In this document: positions 27,001-41,929 of the stretch, in pieces
Layout of the letters: every line of letters starts with the position of its first letter
Numbering within the stretch: the stretch's first letter is position 1
From: Ficedula albicollis
Lineage: Eukaryota > Chordata > Aves > Passeriformes > Muscicapidae
Direction: 5' to 3'
DNA: 64,000 nucleotides
Assembly: GCF_000247815.1 (NCBI RefSeq)
Contig: NC_021673.1
Span: 113,067,479-113,131,478 of the forward strand
The notes under the pieces: model-generated
The model's input: the letters and a program-made list of their open reading frames with translations, nothing else
Told to the model about the DNA's origin: nothing
The model's database searches: none
Position numbers and translations under genes: made by a program

Positions 27001-28898
27001 TCTGCCTCAGGACAACAAATATGATGACTATCTAGAAATGTTAAACCAATTATTTGAAAACACCTCTTCACAAATCTCAGGAAAATATATATAACCACTT
27101 TGTGTTTTACTATTACAAAAACACCATACTGCTGAAAAATACTCATTTTTTCATGTAATCAAACTATTTGCATTTGGTGTAAAAAAATACAACTAATTTT
27201 AAATATTCCACATTACAAACATTTTATCAAATAAATGCTTCAAAGAAATTTCCACTAAAAAAATCTTTCACAAGACAGCCAAATGTCTTGAGGGAATTTC
27301 CTGTTCAGAAAAAATAAAAAATTAACAGCTTCCTTAATTAAAATCTAGCACAGAAAAGAATCAATGGCTAAATTAAATTTCTTTAAAGCACATTCTTTAC
27401 ATTCCTTTTCCTGAAAAAAATGCTGTATTATATTATTCTATGGTATATGGAATAAGAAAAAACATGTGAGTCAATGCCTAGCATGCATTTTAACAGTAAC
27501 TATGAAAAAAACCCTCCACCTCTTCTATAAGGAAGTAGACAAATTAAATCAGGCAATTTGTGCACATAGTCTCTGCTAAAGTCAATTGGTACATATGAAA
27601 GGATAAAATGGATAAAGTGCCTTTACTGGAAAGCAAAACTAAATCTCTGTAGCAGAATGCCCCTCCTTTTATTTGATATTAAAGAGAAATAGGAGGGAAC
27701 AGACAGAGATACGCTAAGACAGGGGAAAAAACCAAAGAATATCGACCCAAACCAAACAACACTTTCAGAAATCCAGCTAAGCTTAGTTACAAGGATTTGA
27801 ACACTAAAATCAAAAGCAGATTGCCTTCAGCATGTGCATTAAGAAGAGATAGCTTGATGGGTAGTAATGTTGCCAAAGTGAAATACTTATTGTTACAGGA
27901 CATGTACAGCACTAATACAACTGTTCTAAAGCTGCAAAAGGATACAGGTCTGCAGCAAGCCTTTTACAAGGGGACAGGCTTCATTTACCACTAGATTGCA
28001 GATGTAAAAATGAGTGGCTGTGAATAGAGTGAATGGTCTGCAAGCATTTTAGCATTACTTGTGAAAAGATAATTCTAATTTCTCAGCTATTATTGGCTGC
28101 AAGTATTCCCTGATGTAATTATGGAGTAATAGCTGAGAACCTGATTGTAACCAACAGTTAGTAGTTTGTTGCTAACAAGGCAAACATGACAAACAATTTT
28201 GAGGCAATTATTGTCATTACAAGCCACACTCAATTGTTCAAGGCAAGCGTAATAGAAAGTGACAGTTGTGCAGCTGGGAGGGTGGTGCGGGAAACAAGAT
28301 TGTTCTCTGGATGCAACAGACCACTCAGACTCTAGCAGAGAGTCTGCTCAATGCATAATTCATGTTTAATAATATTTTAGTCTCTAAAGCAAATTACAGT
28401 ATAAGATAAGAAACAAACAGAGACATGTCAAAAAAATTCCCACAAGTTATTATAAGATGGAATTAGACACACAGAAGGAACATGGAGCAGGGGGGAGATA
28501 TTCACTAAAGCCAACTCACAAGATGCTTGCAAGCAGCAAATGTAAATACAGTAACTCTACATATTAAAAGAGTCACTTATAAAAGCAATCTATTTGCTAT
28601 GCTTCAGTGAGATGGGTGCTCACGTCCAAATTCCAGTTTGAGACCATTGTATGATTAGGTAGGTCCAGGAGGAAGGAAGGATGTTCTCCATTGAGAAACA
28701 TTGATGATTAATTCTGAACAAATTTGAATTGTGTGTAGAGTTAAAGGAAGATTTTCATCTCTCATACAATAGAAGTGCCTCATGTATCAGCTCAGTATTC
28801 TGATGACAATGCACACAGCAGCTGCCTTGTCAGCAGCCAGTCTATTAAAATACTTGATTTGCTGAAAATTCCACCCGGCTCTCCTTAATGGTGTTAAG
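24040..28898. other. Intron stretch with possible conserved non-coding DNA
   Basis: No exon or transposon was recognised in about 4.8 kb. Two portions, about 24840-25050 and 28000-28260, are rich in TAAT and TTAATTA-like words and look more like conserved regulatory DNA than decayed repeat. A 9-bp inverted repeat (TATGAACGC at 24937-24945, GCGTTCATA at 24973-24981) lies in the first. Confidence 0.4.
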
Positions 28899-29144
28899 GG
28901 CTGAAAGTTTCTAATGCAGCTGCAGCAACATTTCAAGCTCTTGCCCAGGCTCCGTAATATTCATTGTCAGTGACATTGTAGCACTGCTCAAGTGTCATTG
29001 CACTGTCACTTGTAGTACCTTGGCTGAAAGTTTCTAATGCAGCTGCAGCAACATTTCAAGCTCTTGCCCAGGCTCAGTAATATTCATTGTCAGTGACATT
29101 GTAGCACTGCTCAAGTGTCATTGCACTGTCACTTGTAGTGCCTT
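28899..29144. repeat. 123-bp unit, two tandem copies
   Basis: GGCTGAAAGTTTCTAATGCA and its continuation occur at 28899-29021 and 29022-29144, with very few differences (CTCCGTAA versus CTCAGTAA). Confidence 0.96.
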
Positions 29145-29330
29145 TTGCCCTGATAAGGTATCATTTCTAAAGAAGCCTTTAAAACACCACTGAAACTAGA
29201 TTTCCCAAAATCTCAGACTTTCTGGTCATGTTTCACCTTTTGCCCTGATAAGGTATCATTTCTAAAGAAGTCTTTAAAACACCACTGAAACTAGATTTCC
29301 AAAAATCTCTGACTTTCTGGTCATGTTTCA
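29141..29330. repeat. 95-bp unit, two tandem copies
   Basis: CCTTTTGCCCTGATAAGGTA and its continuation occur at 29141-29235 and 29236-29330. The pair abuts the 123-bp tandem pair directly, so two independent duplications are adjacent. Confidence 0.96.
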
Positions 29331-29353
29331 CCTTTTTCCTCCTCCTTCTTAAA

Positions 29354-29444
29354 TCACAGAATCATAGAATCTTTTGGGTGGAAGGGACCCTGAAGATCAT
29401 CTAGCTGCACCCCCCTGCCATAAGCAGGGACACCTTCCACTAAA
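29354..29444 (-). mobile_element. CR1 LINE 3' end, short
   Basis: TCACAGAATCATAGAATCTT, then TGGAAGGGACCCTGAAGATC and GCAGGGACACCTTCCACTAA, is the complement of a CR1 3' terminus. Confidence 0.92.
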
Positions 29445-32400
29445 ATACATTGGTTTATGCAGATAATAATCCATCAAACCAAATCTGCTGAGCTAAATCA
29501 CTCCAGGTGCAGCTCCACTGAAGCAAAATAGCATCACATGCCAGTTTCTCAGGTAGACTTTGACTCTGCTTAGGTGAAGATGATACTGATTTCCCCAGAC
29601 AGAGCAACATATTATAACTAACTCCCTGTCTAAAGAAACTTCTGTGATTTTGACATCTGTGACACACTTCAGTGCAGCCCATAGACTTAGTCAGAAACAT
29701 GTATGTGTGACTGCACTGTCTTTTGCTTTATTCAGGAAGAAAGCTGGTGATTGCAAAAGGTGGCAGATCAACAGCTGCAGAGACAGGAGACCTTTGCTTC
29801 TGTATGTCACATCTGTGCTCCTTTTTCACTGCCCCGAGACAGGCAGGTGTCTTAGATTTTCAGAAAACAAGTATTTATCATTTCACTCTGAGTGGTAAGA
29901 AGTGAGATCATTTCCCAAAGTGTTGCAAATTTCAGTGGCTTGAACAAGACTGGAAGGTCTGAATACATCACAAAATTGTCAGATCACCTGGTCCTAGCTC
30001 AAATGCAATTTTAAATGGCTTGCCATTTCACAAAAAAAAAGTAATTTTTTCTCTATCCTCTTTATAAGCTAACATTCTTAATCCAAACCCTCCCTATTAA
30101 GTAAAAATTACCTTTTTCTTCACAGTAAAATGCTTATTAATTTGCAACATCATATATAAAGTATAAGCATTATAAACAACTTTAATAGCATTTTAGCTTT
30201 GTTGATATGGATCTAAAGATTGCAAATAAAACCAGTCAAATCACAAAAAAGTTCCTAAAATGAAAAGGCTTTCTAAAAGTATATGAGGTGACATCTAGGT
30301 AAACTGACAGACTGCTTTTTATTTTATTTTTAATATTTTTATTAAGGTTTTATGACTTCATTGGTAATTTCAGTCTATCCTATATACCACAGAAATGTCA
30401 GGTGCTTTGTTTTGAAGTCTAAAGAAATAAAGGTTTTTAGAAAAAGATATCTAAACTCTGCAAACAGTTTGGGTAACCTTTAGTGAGCCTTTACTGAAGT
30501 CAAGTGGACTTAGACTTCGTACAGAACAAGGACATTTGTAAAACTTTTCAGTGCTTGAACAAAAATGAAAAGCACAATACCTCTTGATGTAAATTGAATT
30601 TATAAATTAATGTAAAATAACATTTCCACTGAAAATTCTTAATTATCAGGAAAAAGGTTGCCATGGATTTAATGCTGGGAATCACCTGCTCTCATGTTGG
30701 CTTTGCTGCCACTCACTTTACTCAAGTTTAAGAGCAGGGCCAATACATTGTCAACAGCAGAGATAATTACTCCATTATGCTCTTCCACTAATCTGTCTTC
30801 ACTTTGGCCTGCAGTTGGTGCTTGGGCTCATATATCTTGAACTTAAATTGATTTGAGAATAAAGAGAAGTCAATGTTTCAAGACAGGGAGTCCAGGCTTC
30901 AGTGGAATAAAGACAAAAGCAGAAAGAAGTACAACAGTACAAAAAATTCAGAATGAGAAGATGGATTAACTCTTGGCTTGGACTTAGTTCAGAGAGAAAA
31001 ATCAACAGCAAGTCTGCACTCTTGCATAGACAGTCAGTTTTGACAACTTAATCAGCTAATGTTACTTATTTCAGGTGAAGTCATTGTGTAGAGATTATAG
31101 CTTTGATGCAGAAAACAGGTATTTAGATGGCTGACTCCAATACTTGCATCTGTCATAAACACAAATGAGTGAAAAGAATAGTTAATGTTAACAGCCAGGT
31201 TTCCTACACCTATATTGTGTAAAACGTGGCAATTTGAACATGCCAAAGAAAGAGAACTGACACCATCCGAGTGATCATAAACTACTCAAAGACAATCCTC
31301 CATTGCATTACAATATTATGACTCAATTTTCTATAAATTGGAAAAAATACAACCAGGAAAAGCCTATTAATCTCTACATCTAAATTGACAGCACAACCCC
31401 CATTAAAGGTTAACTTCTGACATATTTTGTCATGGTTAGCTCCTGTAAGTTCCTACATGTCTCCACACAGTGCCTGAGAGACAGTTATAGATATATATAT
31501 ATGTATAAAAATGTAACTATAATTTTCTAAAAACTAGATTGAAGAGAACATAATCCCTCCACCCAAATCCAGACTAATCACTGATATATTTTGTATACCT
31601 CAGTACAGTGAGAAATACTGAAAATAAATCAATCGCGCATCTTTCACTGAGTTACAGTCAAATAGTCTCATCCCTGACTTTTACTTGAAACAAGCAAGCA
31701 AACAAAAAATGCAATGTCACATTTGTACTTAATTCTCCTCACTTCTAGGATTAAGAACACTTGTATGTTCTTAATTTCCTCTAATCAGAGCATCCCCCTA
31801 AATATCTCGTGTCTTGGCATCTCATGAACCACAACAGTGAGGAGGGAAACACACCCAACTGTTCTGCACAGGGCTCCAGCTAACAGGCAAGGACAACAAA
31901 AGTCCCATTTTTACTCAGGTAGAAGCTGTTGCTACTCCTTTGAAGGCCTATCTAGAGGTCAGTTTTCACTATGAAAATCATTTTTTTTTAACAGGTTGAA
32001 CCACTAACTTAAAAAAACAAAAAAGCTCCTTTATTTCCAACTCCGTTCACAAACTTTGCCTGCTGTCTGTGGTCTGATACGGGCAAAAGGGTTTGATCCA
32101 GCAACATCAGAGCCCCAAGAGTATTATTAAGAAAAAGGAGAATTAAAGACAGCTCTCAAGTGGGAGCTTTGCCTGCAGAGGAGTTACACACAGAGTTCAC
32201 CCCAAATAACCAGCTTAGGACACAGAACTGTGTCATGTCCAGGGAAGCAAGAAAACACAGGAAGCAAGAGGCAAGCAAAAGAGAAAGGAACACATGAGCA
32301 ATTTGCAGCTCTATTATCCAGCTGGCTGCTAGAGAAAACACCTCTGAGGCACTGCTAAGCAGAGAGCCATACCCTGTTCCCAGCTGGGGAATGAACCAAT

Positions 32401-35360
32401 TGTAAATTAGAGCTCCTTTCCTTTTCTATCTCCCCAGGGAAGAGCAGCAGCCCTTTTCCAACTCCTACCCCATCATTGCAGCAGCCCTGCAGGTGCTCAA
32501 GATACTATTTTCAGCCATTCACCAGCAGGTGTGACTCAAGACCCTGTTATTTAAAAGTGTACAAAGGCTAATTTAAAGAGGAAACTGTCCTTAGTAGTAT
32601 TGCAGCAACTTCAGTACCATGGATACAATTCACTAGCTGTCCACACTTTTCATTACTTCCTTAACTCCCTGTACCCTTTCCACCTAACAACCTTAGTACA
32701 AGTATTATGAAGCCTCAGTCAACTTGCAAAGCCCAGGACTTTTGTGCAGTACCAGCACCCATCTACTCTGAGCGAATATTCACCTTCTGTCTCCATGCCC
32801 TTCCTCCTCAGCATTTTTCTCACCTACCATGGCATTTCTGGGTGAAGAAGTCTATTGCTTTCAGCTGATGCTGTGTGTTGCTCTCATACTTGCCTTTACT
32901 CTGTTTAGGTTCAAGCAACCTAACCATGAGAAACAGGACACAGTATTGGGCTGGAAGACATTGAGAAATTTTCTAGTATGAGCTCTGCAGTGGACTCCCA
33001 AAGAAAAATGCCTATCTAAATAGGATGCAAGTACAGCCCCAAGGGATAAGGCTATAAGCATTATATTTCTTCTACATAGACGGTGTCAGCATTCTGATGC
33101 TCTGATAACCTGAACTGGAAGAAGAGTCTCCATCTATCACTCAGTAGCATGGCCCAGTTCACTATTATATTCCTGTAGGGTACACAGGCTGTTTATATTC
33201 TAGTACCAAATTAATTTAAATCCATAGGAAAAAAAACCAGGGGATGTCCCAAAATGTTCTCATGTAGCTCACATTGGAAACCAGGGAAGTAAATTGATTA
33301 AACACATCACCTTTAGGTACACTGGAGCTGTCCTTAATCCATCCCAGGCAGTGGTTTTCCTAATGATCCCCACTAGCAAATTATCCTCCCAAAGAGAGCG
33401 TGCTTGAGGCAGCAGAAGGCATGTGCTATCCCATTCCACCCCAGACACCAATTCCAACTGCATGTACACAGGCAAGCTTATGCAACAGCAAATTTTCACC
33501 TGCCAGGATGCAGCAAAACATTTCAGATGAGGCAAATGCCAAGTGTCTTTATCTACAGGCTGAATGTGGTGGCTGACATAAACTTTCATAGACATACAGA
33601 ATGTTTGAGGGAAGGGAGCAAGAATCACTTCTGACACAGATTCATGCTTTGGTGATTATTTTGGTGTGCGTGCACTATAATTACAGATTAAATTTGTAAA
33701 ATTTTACAATGCAGCCTGTGACAGCAAAAGGGATTTTACTGCTAAATTAATTTAAGCTCCTTTTTATTTTCCCTCCTTCCTGTTCCAACTTCCCTTCCTC
33801 TACTTTTCATATTGTTTATTTTCTTCCAATCTATTTTTCTCCTGCCCTCTCCTCTTGTTCTTCTTCCCCCCCCACCTCATGTCTTTCTGTTCCTCCTTTA
33901 GCTTCTTCTCCCACATCTGAAACAGCAGTGTTGCTATAACTAGCCACACTTAGGTTTGCTACCTAACAACAGCTAGCAAAGGAAAACAATGAAGCAGGAA
34001 GAGCTGCTATTTCAAATCTCTCTATCAGCAGATGCTTTAGCCAGAAGACACAGCAAAAAATAGGATTGCCTATAGGACGGTGAGCAAGTACCATCTGGGA
34101 GGAAGGGAAGAAAAGCTGAGGGATTTAAAGCCATACTGTTTTAAGATCACACTCTCTGATGTTCAAAGACCACAATGGATCTATTTCCCATACATTTCAA
34201 ACAGCAAGTGACAGATTTGCAGCATTTTATCATTCATACTTAGGTTCTAATATGATTAGATGTGGCACATGAATCTGGTTGCAGCAGGTGTTAAGATATG
34301 TGTGACAAGCATTTCTTCACAGGTTACTGTGCTCAGCTATAATTTTTATTTCAGACATATCCATGCATGCAATTATTATTAAGAAACTATATATGTGAAA
34401 CTTCTACAGCATAGTATTGCAGTGAAAGCCAGATAAAATAGTACCTTCCTAAGTATCCCTGAAGCCTCTAAGTTAGCAGTATTACTATAATATATTATTT
34501 TATACCTGTGAAAAGTCAAACTCCAACAGGAAAGTGAACTAACTTTTCATACATCATGTGCATCAGAACTGCTCCTTTAGTGAACATATGTAGACAGAAA
34601 TTAAGTTAAAAGTTGAAAAATCTTTGTGATAGCTTGAGGGCACTCAGACAAAAGGCAGTTGTGGTTAGAATCTGGCCTATCAAATTATCACAGACATCCT
34701 ACTCCTTCCTTTGTTTGGAGAGCAACCCAGCTGAAGATCCAGCCCATCACCAGGTCCTATCAGCCACCGTGCACCATACCCATTCTCACCTAAATATCTT
34801 ACCAGCTAGCAAATGACCATGATGCATGAAGTGCAAAGCATCCAGCCTAGCTGTCAAATCCCATATATTTAGTGTTCAAAAGGAGTATAAAAAGCACTTC
34901 TGACTTGGCACACATGATGAGGAAATTCCCAAGTAGCAAGTACAGAATTCCAATGTTGTTTCTAATGGCAATAGAATTGACCTGCACTTTGGGTGTTGTC
35001 CATTCATGTGCCGCTTATGAGCCACTGTCATAGTCTGTAGTAGGCAGACTATTTGTGAGCTGTGTAATCCAGAAGAATGTTCATTCCAAACCAGACTCAT
35101 TTAACTTGCTATATAACAAGGGCTGAAACCAAAGGCTACATACCTATGCACCTTCAGTGCAAAGTAAGTCAGTTTAATCTCTGACCAAAAAGTAGTTTTG
35201 TGTTGTAAACAAGAAACAACATTCAGATGTGCAATGCTGCTCGCTGTTTTCTCATCTTTTGCCTCTATTTTTCCATAGGAATTTGTAGTTTTCATCCTTT
35301 CTTCTGAATATCACATTGCAGTTCCTATCTCCCAAATAACCAGCTTTTGTGACACTACTC
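29445..35360. other. Intron stretch, nothing recognised
   Basis: About 5.9 kb of AT-rich intron with a short (AT)n run near 31488-31505 and a pyrimidine-rich stretch at about 33760-33905. No exon with matching splice sites and no transposon was recognised on either strand. Confidence 0.5.
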
Positions 35361-35710
35361 TCCCTCCTTGTAAAAACAACATTGTCAGCTTTCTGGGTTG
35401 CCTCAGAAAGGTTTGAGCTTCATTTCCTTTTATGCCTGTGCATGGTCACACTACAGATACATACATAGAAACAATAAGATAATACTACTTAACAATAGTT
35501 ATCTAAGCATTCACCTGTTGCATAAGCAACAAATTAATTAACCTGCAAAGAAAACCTCCTAATTTCTTCTTCTTCGTGCTGAGATATAGGGAACATGTAT
35601 TCCAAATTACCTAATGAAACACACTACGAAAACAAATTCTAAATGCAAGCACAGAATGGGAGAAAAGACAAGGCAATGCCACATTTTTCTGTACAAAATG
35701 AGAGCCTTAC

Positions 35711-35843
35711 CATCCTGCTGGCCCTGGAGGTTCTGAGGACTTTGCATTCTCTCCTCCAGATTTGAGCTGAGGTCAGAGTTCACAGCTGACATTCTAGTTG
35801 AGTCGCTCATATCAAACTCATCACTTTCTATAGAACTTTCATC
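35711..35843 (-). CDS. NOL4: NOL4 fourth exon, left-hand assembled copy (probable false duplicate)
   Basis: This is the same 133-base exon as at 40220-40352, shifted by exactly 4509 bases, with the same acceptor, donor and protein. It lies in the left copy of the block duplicated around the 2046-base C run. Nothing in the exon itself is broken, so on sequence alone either copy could be the functional one. I take it to be the other allele of a single exon. A genuine exon duplication is possible, but tandem inclusion would give a frameshift in mRNA. Confidence 0.8.
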
Positions 35844-35902
35844 CTGCAAATAAAAAGAGACATGTCAGAAAACATGGTATACTCTTCACATTATATGTGC
35901 AG

Positions 35903-36698
35903 TTCATTCTCTTCCCATTTGTTTCACTCACACCTGGTGTGGACTGCAATCATGCTAAATACTTTTGTATATATGAAAACAAGCAGAGCACATCAAGAAG
36001 GGGAAGGAAAATACAGCATTTATGTGGTATGATAATCTGACAAATGTAATTTGTTCAACTATGAGGATACTACATAGTAGTTCCATAGTATATTCCAGAA
36101 AAGAATTGGTAACTAGAGACCACATACCAAGTCCTTGTTACAAATTTGGCCGAGGAGACCTCCCTATATTCCCCGCCTGAATCCTTTACCTTTTCCACAT
36201 GGAAGTCAGTAACCCTGTGAATGACCACTGTCCTGGTTTGGGCTGGGATAGAGTTAGTTTTCTTCTTCGTAAGTGGTATAGTGCCGTGTTTGGATTTAGC
36301 TTCATTCTCTTCCCATTTGTTTCACTCACACCTGGTGTGGACTGTAATCATGCTAAATACTTTTGTATATAAGAAAACAAGCAGAGCACATCAAGAAGGG
36401 GAAGGAAAATACAGCATTTATGTGGTATGATAATCTGACAAATGTAATTTGTTCAACTATGAGGATACTACATAGTAGTTCCATAGTATATTCCAGAAAA
36501 GAATTGGTAACTAGAGACCACATACCAAGTCCTTGTTACAAATTTGGCCGAGGAGACCTCCCTATATTCCCCGCCTGAATCCTTTACCTTTTCCACATGG
36601 AAGTCAGTAACCCTGTGAATGACCACTGTCCTGGTTTGGGCTGGGATAGAGTTAGTTTTCTTCTTCGTAAGTGGTATAGTGCTGTGTTTGGATTTAGC
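35903..36698. repeat. 398-bp tandem duplication (two units) in the left block only
   Basis: The unit 35903-36300 is followed directly by a second at 36301-36698. The homologous single unit in the right block is 40412-40809. Each unit starts TTCATTCTC and ends GGATTTAGC, and contains intron sequence plus the first 72 bases of an ERVL-type LTR. The second unit agrees with the right-block copy at some sites where the first differs (GGACTGTAATC, TATATAAG). At another site the first unit agrees (GTGCCGTG against GTGCTGTG). Confidence 0.95.
36229..36300 (+). mobile_element. Truncated extra LTR 5' end (72 bp)
   Basis: The first 72 bases of the ERVL-type LTR appear here, ending abruptly in GGATTTAGC where the second 398-bp unit begins. 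It results from the tandem duplication breakpoint falling inside the LTR, not from a separate insertion. Confidence 0.9.
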
Positions 36699-37218
36699 AT
36701 GGGAATAATGTTGATAACACACTGATGTTTTTCTTGTTGCTAAGCAGTGCTTACTCTAAGTCAAAGACTTTCCAGTTTCCCATGCCCTGCCAGCAAGTAG
36801 GTGCAGAAGAAGCCAGGAGGGAGCAGGGCCAGGACAGCTGGCCTGAACTGGCCAAAGGGATATTCCATACCATAGAGCATTATGCCCAGTATATAAACTG
36901 GGAGGAGTTGACCAGAGGGAGACAGACTGGGCATCATTCAGTGGGTGGTGAGGAATTTTATTTGGCATCACGTCTTTCTTGGGTTTTATTCCTCCTCCTC
37001 TCTCTCATAGCATTACAATTAGTAGTAGCAGTAGTAGTAATATAATTAGTTGCAGCAGTAGTAGTAATATATTTTACTTTGTTTAAATTATTACACTCTT
37101 CTCATCTCAACCCCTGGGTTTTTACTTTCATCTGATTTTCTCCCCCATCCCACCAGTGGGTAAAGGAGTAAGCAAGCCACTATATGGTTCTTAGTTGCTG
37201 GGTGGGGTTAAACCACAA
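36627..37218 (+). mobile_element. ERVL-type solo LTR, left-block copy
   Basis: The element opens TGTCCTGGTTTGGGCTGGGA and closes near GGGGTTAAACCACAA. I recognise these as the ends of a widespread avian ERVL-type LTR. A TATA box (TATATAAA) is at 36890-36897, preceded by the family's purine-rich segment. A TAG/TAA-type trinucleotide stretch follows at about 37020-37070. It lies antisense to NOL4, in the intron upstream (in gene sense) of the fourth exon. The 3' edge is uncertain by a few bases and no target-site duplication was found. A truncated second 5' end (36229-36300) belongs to the 398-bp duplication. Confidence 0.8.
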
Positions 37219-37818
37219 AGACTCAAAGGAAGATAATTCCAAATGGCAACCTGACCTAGTAAGAATCCATGATCAAATCTCTTGACATGATGTCACACAC
37301 TGTGCTTAAAGAAGCATCTATGAAAATGAGAAAGCCTATAAAAGTTCTGAGCATGGTCATGAGTCATTGGCAAATAAAAGCAATATAATCACAGGAGAAT
37401 CACTGCAAATTTATTCTACATTATACATCTTTAATATGATTTATCTATCAAGTCCAGTTACAGAGCATTTAACAGGGGTGATAAAAGACAAAAATCCTGA
37501 TCATTATCACCATTTATAAAAGAAAACAGTTTTAGACATAGTCCAGAAAATATTCAAATACATATTTGACTTCAGTTGCTTCAGTCCCATTGAAGGTCAC
37601 ACATCCACTCATGGATTAGAAATTAAGTAACCACAAGTCTTGCTCTGGAAATGACTGAGGCAATGTACAAACCTAAGGCAATATACCTTCAATAACAACT
37701 TTTCTGAGATAGTTATTCCTGTTAAGAAGAAAAGCACTTCAAAGAAGTTAGAGGAAAATATGGCAAATAGTTTTGTACACCCTGAAAATGTTTGAAATAT
37801 TTTTCCAATCATTTTTTT

Positions 37819-39869
<2,051 letters not shown>

Positions 39870-40219
39870 TCCCTCCTTGTAAAAACAACATTGTCAGCTT
39901 TCTGGGTTGCCTCAGAAAGGTTTGAGCTTCATTTCCTTTTATGCCTGTGCATGGTCACACTACAGATACATACATAGAAACAATAAGATAATACTACTTA
40001 ACAATAGTTATCTAAGCATTCACCTGTTGCATAAGCAACAAATTAATTAACCTGCAAAGAAAACCTCCTAATTTCTTCTTCTTCGTGCTGAGATATAGGG
40101 AACATGTATTCCAAATTACCTAATGAAACACACTACGAAAACAAATTTTAAATGCAAGCACAGAATGGGAGAAAAGACAAGGCAATGCCACATTTTTCTG
40201 TACAAAATGAGAGCCTTAC

Positions 40220-40352
40220 CATCCTGCTGGCCCTGGAGGTTCTGAGGACTTTGCATTCTCTCCTCCAGATTTGAGCTGAGGTCAGAGTTCACAGCTGACA
40301 TTCTAGTTGAGTCGCTCATATCAAACTCATCACTTTCTATAGAACTTTCATC
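40220..40352 (-). CDS. NOL4: NOL4 internal exon (fourth in window), right-hand assembled copy
   Basis: The acceptor TTTGCAG (AG at 40353-40354) and donor GTAAGG (GT at 40218-40219) bound 133 bases. They encode DESSIESDEFDMSDSTRMSA, then a Ser/Asn/Gln-rich stretch, ending GQQD plus one base. The segment is acidic and serine-rich, probably disordered, which fits the middle of NOL4. Phase is 0 in and 1 out. The exon is present twice in this sequence, with identical coding bases; the other copy is at 35711-35843. Because 133 is not a multiple of three, splicing both copies in tandem would shift the frame. Only one copy can serve a normal transcript, which supports an assembly duplication. Confidence 0.9.
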
Positions 40353-40737
40353 CTGCAAATAAAAAGAGACATGTCAGAAAACATGGTATACTCTTCACAT
40401 TATATGTGCAGTTCATTCTCTTCCCATTTGTTTCACTCACACCTGGTGTGGACTGTAATCATGCTAAATACTTTTGTATATAAGAAAACAAGCAGAGCAC
40501 ATCAAGAAGGGGAAGGAAAATACAGCATTTATGTGGTATGATAATCTGACAAATGTAATTTGTTCAACTATGAGGATACTACATAGTAGTTCCATAGTAT
40601 ATTCCAGAAAAGAATTGGTAACTAGAGACCACATACCAAGTCCTTGTTACAAATTTGGCCGAGGAGACCTCCCTATATTCCCCGCCTGAATCCTTTACCT
40701 TTTCCACATGGAAGTCAGTAACCCTGTGAATGACCAC

Positions 40738-41328
40738 TGTCCTGGTTTGGGCTGGGATAGAGTTAGTTTTCTTCTTCGTAAGTGGTATAGTGCCGTGTTT
40801 GGATTTAGCATGGGAATAATGTTGATAACACACTGATGTTTTTCTTGTTGCTAAGCAGTGCTTACTCTAAGTCAAAGACTTTCCAGTTTCCCATGCCCTG
40901 CCAGCAAGTAGGTGCAGAAGAAGCCAGGAGGGAGCAGGGCCAGGACAGCTGGCCTGAACTGGCCAAAGGGATATTCCATACCATAGAGCATTATGCCCAG
41001 TATATAAACTGGGAGGAGTTGACCAGAGGGAGACAGACTGGGCATCATTCAGTAGGTGGTGAGGAATTTTATTTGGCATCACGTCTTTCTTGGGTTTTAT
41101 TCCTCCTCCTCTCTCTCATAGCATTACAATTAGTAGTAGCAGTAGTAGTAATATAATTAGTTGCAGCAGTAGTAGTAATATATTTTACTTTGTTTAAATT
41201 ATTACACTCTTCTCATCTCAACCCCTGGGTTTTTACTTTCATCTGATTTTCTCCCCCATCCCACCAGTGGGTAAAGGAGTAAGCAAGCCACTATATGGTT
41301 CTTAGTTGCTGGGTGGGGTTAAACCACA
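40738..41328 (+). mobile_element. ERVL-type solo LTR, right-block copy
   Basis: This is the same LTR as at 36627-37218, at offset 4111. Its TATA box is at 41001-41008. It lies about 390 bases from the acceptor of the fourth NOL4 exon and is oriented against the gene. No internal retroviral genes flank it, so it is a solo LTR. Confidence 0.8.
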
Positions 41329-41929
41329 AAGACTCAAAGGAAGATAATTCCAAATGGCAACCTGACCTAGTAAGAATCCATGATCAAATCTCTTGACATG
41401 ATGTCACACACTGTGCTTAAAGAAGCATCTATGAAAATGAGAAAGCCTATAAAAGTTCTGAGCATGGTCATGAGTCATTGGCAAATAAAAGCAATATAAT
41501 CACAGGAGAATCACTGCAATTTATTCTACATTATACATCTTTAATATGATTTATCTATCAAGTCCAGTTACAGAGCATTTAACAGGGGTGATAAAAGACA
41601 AAAATCCTGATCATTATCACCATTTATAAAAGAAAACAGTTTTAGACATAGTCCAGAAAATATTCAAATACATATTTGACTTCAGTTGCTTCAGTCCCAT
41701 TGAAGGTCACACATCCACTCATGGATTAGAAATTAAGTAACCACAAGTCTTGCTCTGGAAATGACTGAGGCAATGTACAAACCTAAGGCAATATACCTTC
41801 AATAACAACTTTTCTGAGATAGTTATTCCTGTTAAGAAGAAAAGCACTTCAAAGAAGTTAGAGGAAAATATGGCAAATAGTTTTGTACACCCTGAAAATG
41901 TTTGAAATATTTTTCCAATCATTTTTTTT

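Larger units (their letters stand above)
39870..41929. repeat. Right copy of the duplicated NOL4 intron/exon block
   Basis: These 2060 bases are homologous to 35361-37819 but have the 398-base unit only once. The left edge follows the C run after four unmatched bases. On the right the sequence continues smoothly into unique intron (T8 then ACAT at 41930), so this copy reads as the undisturbed one. Confidence 0.97.

Noticed and set aside
40353..40358. Extending the NOL4 fourth exon upstream to a TTG start
   Set aside because: TTGCAG is the splice acceptor; the known NOL4 protein joins at the Asp right after it.
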